From Austropuccinia psidii (lineage: Eukaryota > Basidiomycota > Pucciniomycetes > Pucciniales > Sphaerophragmiaceae): a stretch of DNA of 64,000 bases. Of this stretch, positions 11,225 through 21,699 are shown one piece after another (the stretch's first letter is position 1; each line of letters begins with the position of its first letter). Below the pieces are notes generated by a model, which saw only the letters and a program-made list of their open reading frames with translations, did no database searches and was not told the DNA's origin. A program made the translations under genes and the position numbers. Location of the stretch: assembly GCA_023105745.1 (NCBI GenBank), contig JALGQZ010000008.1, positions 22,796,866 to 22,860,865 on the forward strand, in the 5' to 3' direction.

Positions 11225-14200
11225 ATAATAATTAATTTCTCTATGAGTTATAAAAGAAAATTAGTTTCTCAAGTAACTTGAACTTTTTTTGGGATTATTA
11301 CCCCCAATAAAAACAATCAAAAATGACCATTAATTAGTACCATTCAATTATTTCTCATTTTGTGTACTATATAGTAACTAAAAACTCAAAATTAAACAAT
11401 TACTAAAAAAGAAAATTAACCTTTTGAATTTCTCAAAACATGATCAATTTTGAAGAAATTTTAACAATTGGAAAGACACCTTTTCAGCCTCTTCCATTTC
11501 ATTTTGTGTAAATATTAATAGGAATAATAATTGAATGAAATAAGTTAATAACATATAGCTTTGAGATGTTTATGAATTTCGTAGATATGGAATGCATTAA
11601 TATCTTATTAAAAAATTTCCAATAAAAAATGGTACTAATTTTAATTCTTCAATAGAGGTGAAAATATATATGAATTTGGTTTGAAAATTTTGAATAGATT
11701 TTTTGCCTTTGATTAATCACTGAGAAAATACATAAGAACTATGCAGTTGAAATATAAACTCAAAGCTTCCTTTTTTAGGGACTAAGAGCTTGAGTAATAT
11801 CTCTTTTAGATCACAGTTATCATATTTGAATATATAAATCTTTAGCTTAGTCTTTTCAAATGAATGCTAAGATTTTAAACTTCCAAAGGAAAAAATATAA
11901 TCAAATTTTTTTCACCTAGAAGCCAAGCTTAAAATTTGGTGATCCATCTTCAATTAGTGATTTTTAATTATTTCCAAGAATTTGCTAGCATTCTGAAATA
12001 TTGAGGTCTTCACAGCTCTTCTATCTTCTTTCTTCAATAAAAGAAATATATTTAAGAATCATACAGGAGCCAAAACTAGTTTTTTAATCCCTGTATTTTA
12101 GGTATAAAATTCCTGCAGTTTAAGTCTTTCAAGGACCTCCTGGCTTCATCCAAGGTCTTATCTTGATTCTTGAGCTCCATTTGGGCTGAATTTTGTATTC
12201 CACTTGAATTTTGTTTTTTTCTCCAATATTTATGATTCCCATTTTATTCATAATTCTTCTGGTTATTTTATATCTTTTTGAGGAATCCTCTTGTATTACT
12301 TTATGGCTTGAGACTTCACTTTGCTCATTGTGGCCACTTTGATAATGATAAACACCTTTGAGACCCCATTTTACTGTTGCACAAGCAAGAATTTTATTTT
12401 CATGCTAAGGAAAAAATTATCCTTAAGAAATTCTCCTGACCTGGACAATCCCTTCCAGCTTCTTGGATTTTTTGTATTTTCTATAAGTCTCCCTGCACAA
12501 GTCTATAGGAGAAGAATTTTAGTGTAATGCTGAGGACCTCCTGAGTCTTTAAGCTTCTCAAGATCCCAAGGGCATTTTATTTGATTGTTGTACATTATCT
12601 TGTTAGTCTATCATGTTAAGTGAGCCCCGAGTTCATAATTAATCCAATGAATCATCCTTTATTCCATAAATCTTGAACAGTGAGTCTTAAATTACAAGTG
12701 GGATTCAATCCAGAATCAAAGAAATGGCCAAGGTCTTGTGTTTTCCAAAGGTCAATCCATAAGGAATTTCTGAATTTCTTCAAAAATAATCTTCTTTATT
12801 TTCAGTATTAGGAGTAATTGATCTCTGATAAATTGTTTTCCAATTCTCTTTATATTTTCTAAAAATACTTCATGTAATTTGGTTCCTCTGTATTCCTGAA
12901 ATATCCCTGCTATAAAAAATGATATGGAAATGGAAATTAATAATAATAAGATGATTTAAAATTGAACTTCAAAATTAATTAATTTATTTTTTTAATAATA
13001 TTCATTTGGCTTGGGGTCCCCCTCTCCCTTTAGAAATCTTGAGTTTGTTTCCAAATTTTGAAAAAGATATGCCCTCATTCCCCCAAAATTTCCACTATAA
13101 GGGATAGTTCAAGAAATGAGTTTACCCACCTACTATTTTTTATGGTGCTTTTGATAAAAATAAATAATAATAAGGTAACAAAATTTGATTTTAATGTGAA
13201 TTAGATAATAATAATCACTATTAATCTTGTTTCCATTCAAGTATCACATAGCCATACATTTAGATATCTGAGTAAAAATAACAATATAAATGAGATAAGC
13301 CTTAATCACACTTGAAATAATAGAACTTCTTTTTTAAAAGTGGTAGTTTGTGCCAATTATTAGATATTTCTTCTCTTGGAAGAATCTATGATTAATATGA
13401 CATAATTTTATTATCATAATCTGAGTAATTTATTCATATAATAACCCTTATGATGCCAAAAATCTTTCTTTTGGGAATCATCATTGTGACTCAGATTTGA
13501 ATTCAAGTCCATCCCCTTTATGGTTCAGATTTTCTGTTACCCATAAGTGCAGTTGAGCTGTTTAAAAAAATATAAACAGTTAAATTTGAAAGTTTTTACA
13601 GTAAAAGTAACTCTTGTTTGCTTTGGGTGTTTCTTGGATTCAATTTGGAATAAATAGCACATTGAGGTGTTATTGATATGTAAGTTCCCCAAATTATGGC
13701 ATCAATTTATGATGTTTTAATATAAATAACTTCTTCATAGTTCAATTAATTGATTAATGGCACAAATAATTCTTCTTTTAAAACAAGTTCCAATCACTAT
13801 CTTGTAATTCAAGAAATATTTCAAATAAATTGATCATTTTAACCAAACTCTTTGATGTAGAGTTTTTTCATTTTTTAATTGATTTTCAGCTGAATATTTA
13901 AGCCAATTTAATTTCTCTTCATGTAGTTGTAAAAAAAATATAATAAAGATAATAAGAATAAAAATAATATTCTTGAGACCTTCAATGGGATCTTCCCCTT
14001 TTTTTAGTGAAGAAAATGAATTGGAGATAAAAAAAGCTAAAAAGTCAAAGTCAGTAATTCTTTCTAGTTTCTGTTTTTAATGAGATAAAATTATAAAATG
14101 ATAAATTGAAATTAAAACTTAGTTATTTTTTAGTATTTCCTATGACTTCCTCTTTGTTTATTCTTTCTTGGTACTTGTTGATAAATTTAGGGACAGTTTT

Positions 14201-14399
14201 TGGTATTTCTAAGAACCATATCTTGTGTCCAGAAACCTGTTTGTTGCCTTTGGCGCTTCATGGAATGTGATTCATCCTCAAATTTGAGTTTTATTATTAT
14301 TTCAAACAGATTCTAGTAGTATTTAGGACCAATATTCAATTTAAAAGAATTTTGAGGTTTATAAAATCAGAAATTGCTTTTTTTTAATAATGAAAACTA
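11225..14399. other. AT-rich desert
   Basis: No gene, RNA or element boundary could be supported. Open frames stay below 70 residues and have no motifs. Confidence 0.5.
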
Positions 14400-15180
14400 C
14401 CTGTAGAGCTCAAAAATCAAATATATCAGTATAGTGTACTATAAAAGATAAAATAGAAAATTAATTTAAAGCCCTTATTAGGGATTCTTCTTTATTAAAA
14501 CCTCTTTAATTCGTCAAAACTTTATATATAATATTCATTTTTTGTTGGTTTTTTTGTTTTGCAATGAAATATACCTGTATAAAATTTGGAACATAATGTT
14601 ATCAATGATAGACGAAAAGGGAATGAAATAAGAAATAAAATCAAAAATTTTCAAGCCACGCTGAGGGCTTTATTGTTATTTTCTTTTAAGACACTTCTTC
14701 ACATCTTAAAATTATAGCCTGTTTGGTATAGTGAAGACCGTTATATCTTGAAGCCAAATACATCAGTATAGTTATAAAAATATAAGAAAAAGCTTAAGTA
14801 CTTTCTGAGGGCTCATTTTGCTCTCTTAAACATATATCTTAGCTCATATAAAAAACTGTAAAGATAATGAATTGTCAGTAAAATAAAAAAGTCAATTAAA
14901 TCATAATAAAAAATAAAAGTGAGAAGTTTAAAGCCTTTCCCAAGGATTTTTTGCTATTTTATCACAAGATATTATAAAAGAAGAAAAGAGAAGTTTAGTT
15001 TATCTCTGAGGAAATTTGTTATTTTTTGGTAAATCTGTATCATGTAAATTCAGAAGTTTAAGAGAAATTGAATTAGAAAAGTCAAAAATAATAAAAGGGA
15101 AACACAAGTTTTTTGGCCTTGATGAGAGCTTTTTTTGTTTCTGTTTTTCTCTACTACCTCAATAAAATTAAAATTTCAAG
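14400..15180 (+). repeat. degenerate minisatellite with AAAGCC...GAGGGCT core
   Basis: About six degraded copies of a pattern occur near 14.47, 14.66, 14.80, 14.93, 15.00 and 15.11 kb. Each is an A-rich lead, a core like AAAGCCCTTATTAGGG or CTGAGGGCTTTATTG, and a T-rich tail. Several cores can fold into short hairpins. The phrase ATCAGTATAGT recurs upstream of two copies. Confidence 0.5.
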
Positions 15181-15393
15181 CATATAATCTGTGTATTGAA
15201 TTTTCTTATCCTAGTGCCCTTCAGAAAAGCAAGATTTTATAGTTATACTGGGAACTCTACTTGTCATCTTTCAACCCCCACTTTTTTTCCTGCTTTGTTG
15301 TCAGAAGCTAAGATAGTCGGTTTTACAGTCTGATATAGAAGGCCCTGGAACCTCCTCCCATGATTTGTGTGTGCTGCTTTTTTTTATTTGACT

Positions 15394-15548
15394 CCATTAC
15401 ATTTTGGAGCTTAGAAATGTGATCTTGTGGTAATTTTGGATTATCTTAGCCTCCTTAAAGGGATTTGGAGCCCTTTAGGGTGCTTTGAGTAGGTTGGTTT
15501 TTGATTTATTGGTAGCCATTACATTTTGGAGTTTAAAATTGTGATTGA
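15394..15548 (+). repeat. 31-nt direct repeat, 122 bp apart
   Basis: The string CCATTACATTTTGGAG begins at 15394 and at 15516 and is followed in both by similar sequence (TTAGAAATGTGAT, TTAAAATTGTGAT). The surrounding 15.3-16.1 kb has a more mixed base composition than the desert and may be another decayed element, but I could not assign it. Confidence 0.6.
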
Positions 15549-17015
15549 GTAAGGTTGTTTAATTTCCAACCTGTGAGTGATTTGGGGAGTAAAACGAAAG
15601 CTCTTATTTCCTTCTTACTACTTGAATAAACTCAAGTGAGTTTAACTTTATTTTTGACTGCTAGTATTCTCTCGAGAACTCCTGTGACTCTCACTTAGGT
15701 ACCTTTGGGAAGTTTTTTTTCGTATTGTGTTGTGTCCGTGTTATTTTATCATGTTTTTATGGGTTTCAGACACCCATTTCTACATTTATGAACTCTTTAA
15801 GTATGGTTTCCAGGCTCATGGGGTGTCAAAAAACCACGTAATGCAGCTAAAATGCCCTTCCAGTACTTGCGATTGAATTGGGTTGGGCTCTTTGGTAGTT
15901 GGAAGATGTCTATACACCTTGTTTTGTGATGAAAGATGAGTATGGTCACTTTTCACTCTTAATAGGTTCTCAACACTCATTCCTTTGCTTGCATATCAGT
16001 TGGGGTTGGGCTCCCAGGTTCCAGGAGAAGATTAAGAGTATCAGAACCGGCTTAAACATCATCTTGTAAGGCCTGGGTCAGCCTTTGAGCTTCCAAAAAG
16101 TTACCAGTGTGATCCTAATGAGATAAATTGGTATTGATAGGCAGAAAATCCTATCCCCAAGCTAAATACAATATCAGGATAACACCTTTCATTGATGGTG
16201 TTGGTGTCAGCACAAAAAGTCCTGTATTTTAAGCTCCTGGCTCTAAGTAGTTAGTCAGTGAGTCATATTTTTGGCCATATTTAGCTGTTATCATTCTTGT
16301 ACTCAAACCAGACGCTCCTCTGATGTCACATTTTCTCAGTGACAATTTTGTCAAAATTTTGTTGTTCTCTTAACTAAATCTTACTTCCAGATTTTCAGGC
16401 TTGAAGGTGGCTAATGGTTGCATCTGTAGCTTCTGAAGTCTTTTGGCACCAATCTATGATTTACTATTGAGTTTTGACCACATTGTCAACTTGGTATTAC
16501 CAATTGACTTAATGCCCCTACTGTTTCCGGCTTCTTAATTCAATCCCCTTTTTATTCTTAGTAACATGAGGGACAACGAATGTGTCAGGACAGGAGGAAA
16601 GCCTTGGTCCAACTCATCTTCACTGCATAGATTCATGCAAGGTGGGGTGGTGTCTCTATTTGTACATGGGATTTTCTTCTTTTTTATTGCCTCTCTATAT
16701 ATGTTCTTCTTTTTGCCCCAGCTACTACCAATATAAATGGCTCCTACCTTTTAGTACACCCCCAGTATTATTGATTTCAGAGCTTGGTGGTAGACCCCTC
16801 AGCCTTTAGATAGCTGATGAAGTCTACTTTGTTCCCTAAAAAAACCATATTGAGTTGTTCTATTTTCTTAACTGGAGTTATCGGTAGTATCCAATGTGTT
16901 TTTATTCTTTTTCTTTTTATTTTATTTATGTACCTTTTCAGAAGTGGTAATCATTGTGTTTGTTTTTCTTGTTTCATATCTATCCCAATCACCATTATAC
17001 CTAAGTATATTTATT
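15549..17015. other. mixed-composition DNA, probable element debris
   Basis: The composition is closer to coding DNA than in the flanks, yet every frame is interrupted and no motif is recognisable. Open frames at 16582-16809 and 16817-17029 are Phe/Leu-rich and unconvincing. Confidence 0.35.
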
Positions 17016-17365
17016 ATGGACCCTGCTAAAATGATTAGTCAACATCAATTGTATGGATAAGGCTGTCCTGACTTCATGAAGGTCTTTACTAAAGAGGAAC
17101 TAGAAGAAATCCTATTTGGTTATCAATCATCTCCTTCAAGAAAAATGGGGGTTTAGTAGTAGGATACCGATTCTTGTAGACCTTCCCCTTCCCCTCCTTC
17201 TCTTGAAGCTTTATCAAGGGAATATTCTAAATGTTCCTTGGAAGAATAAGCATAAGCGGCTCTAGCCTTCTATGCTTTTATAGAGGGTTTATATGATTCC
17301 TGGTTGTTTTATCCTGAACCCTTGAGCTTCTTTAAATATGAGAAGGACTCTCCGTCCATTGAATA
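17016..17365 (+). pseudogene. decayed coding relic of unknown family
   Basis: Reading from ATG at 17016 in one frame gives protein-like text broken by stops (TAA, a run of three TAG, then two TAA). Parts include CPDFMKVFTKEELEEILFGY, RPSPSPPSLEALSREYSKCS and WLFYPEPLSFFKYEKDSPSI. Charge pattern and proline/serine spacing look like a gag-type or structural protein, but I do not recognise the family. It sits between repeat-rich deserts with no LTR nearby that I can assign to it. Confidence 0.45.
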
Positions 17366-17773
17366 AAAAAATAATTGTCACCAAAAAACCTTACCCCAAC
17401 AATTCGCGTCCCCATAATTGTACTGGTCAAGCGATTAAACCTCCAGGAAAACTTTCGAAAGGTCATATTTCTTTCTCTTCATTCCATTATCCTGAAGCTT
17501 ATCATTATGTTTCTGTTGTTTTTCATTATTATTTATTTGAGGACTTCTTTATCACATACTTAGTTAATATTTATCCATTCTATATCTTTAATGTACCTTC
17601 CCTGTTTAAAGGAGGATTTTGTTCTAACCTTCTATAGCCTACTAATTTGCTCCTAACTACTTAATTCGGCCAGGTTTGATCATTAACAAACCCTTGCAAT
17701 TTTTTGATGTAACTTAGTTCTCTGTGGAACAAAAGAAGAAGTGAAAAATTTATATTTTTATATTTATAAAAAA

Positions 17774-18127
17774 GGAACTTGAGCCAGTAAAGAATGAGCC
17801 TAAGGTAAAACCATTATTTATAAAAAATAATTTTATGAAAAAGGAACCAATATAAAAAAAAGAAACTTGAGAAAATAAAAAATAAGCCTAAGTTAAAACC
17901 ATTAATAATGAAAGTTAAGTTTGAGAAAAAAGAAACAATATATAAACAAAGAAGCTTGGGTCAATAAAGAATAAAGCTAAGATAAAACCATTAATAAGAA
18001 AAAATTGATTTTGAAAAAAAACAATATATAGAAAAAAAGAAACTTTAGTGGAGGAAAAAATATAAAAATGAAATAATATAATATAATACATGATGAAATA
18101 AGAAAGAATAATAAAAGAAAACAAATA
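17774..18127 (+). repeat. 88-89 bp tandem repeat, about 3.5 copies
   Basis: The phrase GAAACTTGAG (variants GGAACTTGAG, GAAGCTTGGG, GAAACTTTAG) starts at 17774, 17862, 17951 and 18039, a spacing of 88, 89 and 88 bp. Inside each full unit AAGCCTAAG and AAAACCATTA recur at matching offsets. The last copy fades out. Confidence 0.8.
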
Positions 18128-19026
18128 ATACAATAATCATAAAATAAAGCCAAAGTAAACCAGATGAGAATTTATATTTAATAATTCATTTTTTATCTCA
18201 TTATTTATTTATTCAAGAGATAAATTTAAAATATCATTCAAGTTTTCACTTTAATACTAATTATCCGAAGTTATATGGCTTGGATCTTATTAATCATGGT
18301 TATTACTTTTTATTTTATTTTGACTTTTGATCATAAATGAAAGATTAACTTAGAAAAAAGATAAACAGGCAAGGATTTTCTTCAATAATTCCTTCTTTAT
18401 AAATTATTCTGCCTTACATTTTTCTCTTTTGAGAGTCTTAAACAGGTATTCCTGACAGAAGGAGTGACAATATTCTGTATTCAATTTAGTTGAACCACCA
18501 TAATTCTGATAATCACTGGTATAAGTGTTGCTTCCCAATGGCAATACTATGAGGAATTCTTTACAGTATTTGCCTGAGATTTTGCTAATTGTTCCTTTTT
18601 AAATTTGAAAATTGTGGAGATTGAACAAGTATGGGCATTCCAAGGTTCCCCAAAATGGTGAATTTATGAGGTGTTCTTACTTTTCAGATACTTTATTGTG
18701 ATACTTATCTTCCAGGTTTCCTTTTATTCCCTCCCAGGTCAGTAATTCCAAAAATTTATATTTTGATAGGTTGAACCCAGGTAATTCTTTCCATGGATGA
18801 GATATGAATGTTTCTGATAGTAAGTTTTCTTTTGAAAAGAGCTCCTCAAGCTAAATATATGGAAAAAATATTGTTAGAATATCAGGAAATGGTTCTGGTT
18901 TTATTGGAAAGACCCATTCATTATTTTCATTTTATTCTTTTTTATTATTGGTATTGATCCAGGAATATTCCTCTATCAAGCTACAATATGTAGCCTTTGA
19001 CCAAGAAATTTTTTCAGGTAAGGTGC
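18128..19026 (-). other. AT-rich DNA with possible gypsy leader/gag remains
   Basis: No open gene. The stretch around 18690-18830 resembles 21960-22080, sharing CAGGTTTCCTTT and similar following sequence, so it is probably a decayed piece of the same minus-strand retroelement. Confidence 0.35.
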
Positions 19027-19350
19027 TGTGGGATACTCCTCTTGTGTGGGATAAATGAGGCAGTACCTGGAAGGGGAAATTACAAGAAAAAGTTTTGAAT
19101 TTCTTTTATGACCTGTAACCCTTGCTCTGCTTGTGTGCTAGAATAATCTAGACTGCTCTTCCTAATAATGCTGAATTATCTTGACTTGAGTTCCACAATA
19201 AATTTATTTATTTGATGGTGGCTGGGTCAGAAAAGTCTATTCAACAGACTCTGATCAGATGATGATTGATTTTAAAACAACAGTTACTTAAAGACAAATT
19301 GAGAACACTGATATAATAATTTGATAAGTAATAAGAGATATTCTTAGTTG
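19027..19350 (-). mobile_element. terminal part of a B-type LTR
   Basis: It begins TGTGGGATACTCCTCTTGTG and is homologous over about 250-300 bp to 35488 onward and, more weakly, to 24800 onward. Shared blocks include GAGGCAGTACCTGGAAGGGG and ACCCTTGCTCT. On the minus strand the end reads CCCACA, the usual LTR 3' terminus, fitting the minus-strand gypsy remains in this region. The other LTR boundary could not be placed. Confidence 0.65.
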
Positions 19351-19658
19351 TTTTCTTTTGTAAAAGCTTTTTTATGATGATTTGGGATAACATAGATTTT
19401 AATTTTAAATAACTATGGTGAACTGTTGAAAAACAGTTATGAGTATTGATAACTTTTATAATAAGGATAAATGTGACTGAATATGGTGGGAGTATTTTTT
19501 CTGATAGACTACTTCTAATAATAACACTACTAATGTTGATATTATCATTGAAGTTGATAGTTTTTTTAATTCAGAAACTAATATAGTTCACATTTAACTA
19601 ATACTTGGTTATAAATCACTAAGACTATAATATTAATAAAAGATATTTTTTTAATGGA

Positions 19659-19786
19659 GGGGAATTTTCCCCAAACTAAATATGATTATGATAAAACTAT
19701 TTTTTAATAATAAGGGGCCTTTGCCCCTTATCATGTATTACTATGATAAAAGCTATTTATTTTCTTAATAAAGGGGCCTGTTCCCC
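19659..19786 (+). repeat. three phased G4/C4 hairpins
   Basis: GGGGAATTTTCCCC (19659-19672), AAGGGGCCTTTGCCCCTT (19712-19729) and GGGGCCTGTTCCCC (19773-19786) are spaced 55-59 bp apart within similar AT-rich flanks (ATGATAAAA...TATT). Each is self-complementary. The array is a tandem repeat whose hairpin has been kept while the loops vary. Confidence 0.75.
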
Positions 19787-20017
19787 AATATTAAATGTAA
19801 TTATTTTCTAGAGTAAACTACTAGTGAGGGATGAACTCTGGAAAAAATCAATTAAAATTACATTTCCAGAAGAAGCATCAGGTTTGAAAAATGAAAATTT
19901 AAAGTATTTATAATCTCCAGGGTTAGGGTTGGTGAGAAATGAGTCCATCTTGAATTAAGGCTAACTTGTGGTTTCATATTACTTAAATCTTCTAGAATGT
20001 TCCTGGGTAATAATATT

Positions 20018-20051
20018 TTTTTCTTTTTTTTTCTTTTTTTTTCTTTTTTTT

Positions 20052-20083
<32 letters not shown>

Positions 20084-20102
20084 CTTTTTTTTTCTTTTTT
20101 TT

Positions 20103-20134
<32 letters not shown>

Positions 20135-20881
20135 ATTTTTTTTTCTTTTTTTTTCTTTTTTTTTCTTTTTTTTTCTTTTTTTTTCTTTTTTTTTCTTTTT
20201 TTTCTTTTTTTTCTTTTTTTTCTTTTTTTCTTTTTTTCTTTTTTTTCTTTTTTTTCTTTTTTTCTTTTTTTCTTTTTTTCTTTTTTTCTTTTTTTCTTTT
20301 TTTCTTTTTTTCTTTTTTTCTTTTTTTCTTTTTTTTCTTTTTTTTCTTTTTTTTCTTTTTTTTCTTTTTTTTCTTTTTTTTCTTTTTTTTCTTTTTTTTC
20401 TTTTTTTTCTTTTTTTTCTTTTTTTTCTTTTTTTTCTTTTTTTTCTTTTTTTTCTTTTTTTTCTTTTTTTTCTTTTTTTTCTTTTTTTCTTTTTTTTCTT
20501 TTTTTTCTTTTTTTTCTTTTTTTTCTTTTCTTTCTTTTTTTTCTTTTCTTTCTTTTCTTTCTTTTTTTTCTTTTTTTTCTTTTTTTTCTTTTTTTTCTTT
20601 TTTTTCTTTTTTTTCTTTTTTTTCTTTTTTTTCTTTTTTTTCTTTTTTTTCTTTTTTTTCTTTTTTTTCTTTTTTTTCTTTTTTTTCTTTTTTTTCTTTT
20701 TTTTCTTTTTTTTCTTTTTTTTCTTTTTTTTCTTTTTTTTCTTTTTTTTCTTTTTTTTCTTTTTTTTCTTTTTTTTCTTTTTTTTCTTTTTTTTCTTTTT
20801 TTTCTTTTTTTTCTTTTTTTTCTTTTTTTTCTTTTTTTTCTTTTTTTTCTTTTTTTTCTTTTTTTTCTTTTTTTCTTTTTA
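20018..20881 (+). repeat. ~860-bp polypyrimidine (TnC) satellite
   Basis: Almost the whole tract is runs of 7-10 T separated by single C, starting with a 10-nt period and shifting to 8-9 nt, with one A (near 20134) and a few CTTTC interruptions around 20525-20565. The 299- and 305-residue open frames here are poly-Phe artefacts. Confidence 0.97.
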
Positions 20882-20945
20882 TTAAGAGGATATTGATTGG
20901 ATAATCATTGTGTAATTATTTTAGGCTTCATGATATTTCAATCTA

Positions 20946-21585
20946 CTTTGATAAGGCAGGAAGTCACTTGCCAGAATTTGATAGTTTAGAGGTAATCTCT
21001 ATGGGTTTGATGGATAATTTTGGGTAATAATTCAGATATTCCTCTTTGAGAAGGCAGGAGGTTACTGCATAGTTATTTCATGGCTCGAGTGAGTGAAATT
21101 CCTTATTTTGGTTGATAAAATTGAATTTCCTCTTTGATTAGTCAGGCAGTCACTTCCTACTGATTAATTGAGTTTAAATTTGACTTTTTTATTTTATTTT
21201 TGAATTTCAGAGCCAGTTAATGTTTTTGATATAGGTCTGAATGGTTTAAATTTGAATTTTTTCATTAGCTCTTGAATTATTTGATGATTGGTCTTGTCAG
21301 AAAGCTCATTAATCTTCAGCAATTCCTTGCTTTCTTGATACTTATAGAGTATCCTTCAATTTCTAAAAGGGTTCTTATTTAAATATACATCTTTTGGTGA
21401 AAAAAGAGCTTCTTCATCCAAAATTTTCTTTTATTTCAATAAATAATACTAATAGGATCCACACTTTGGTGTATTGGTCATGGTTGGGGTAATTGATATA
21501 TTTCTGCAAGTATTTTTTCAATTTATAAGAAATACATTGTTGATGAATTTCCTCTTTGCTAAGGTGGGAATTTACTGCACTCTAG
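20946..21585 (+). repeat. four copies of a CTTTGATAAGGCAGGAAGTCACT-like motif
   Basis: The motif starts at 20946, about 21043, about 21131 and about 21552. Variants include CTCTTTGAGAAGGCAGGAGG and CTCTTTGCTAAGGTGGGAAT, and most end in ACTGC or CACTT. The first three are about 90-97 bp apart. Confidence 0.65.
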
Positions 21586-21699
21586 GAGAAAGACTGATAA
21601 AAAATAAATAAAAAAACCTAATGATACTGGTATGTTATTAGAGAAAAAAATCTTAATGATATTGATTTTGTTTATAATTAAACTCCTCCAGCTGGAAGA

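Noticed and set aside
16582..17029. Two plus-strand frames of 75 and 70 residues
   Set aside because: Phe/Leu-rich, out of register with the coding-like relic at 17016, and without motifs.
19968..20896. Open frames of 299 and 305 residues made of Phe, Leu and Ser
   Set aside because: They are translations of the TnC satellite; no gene.
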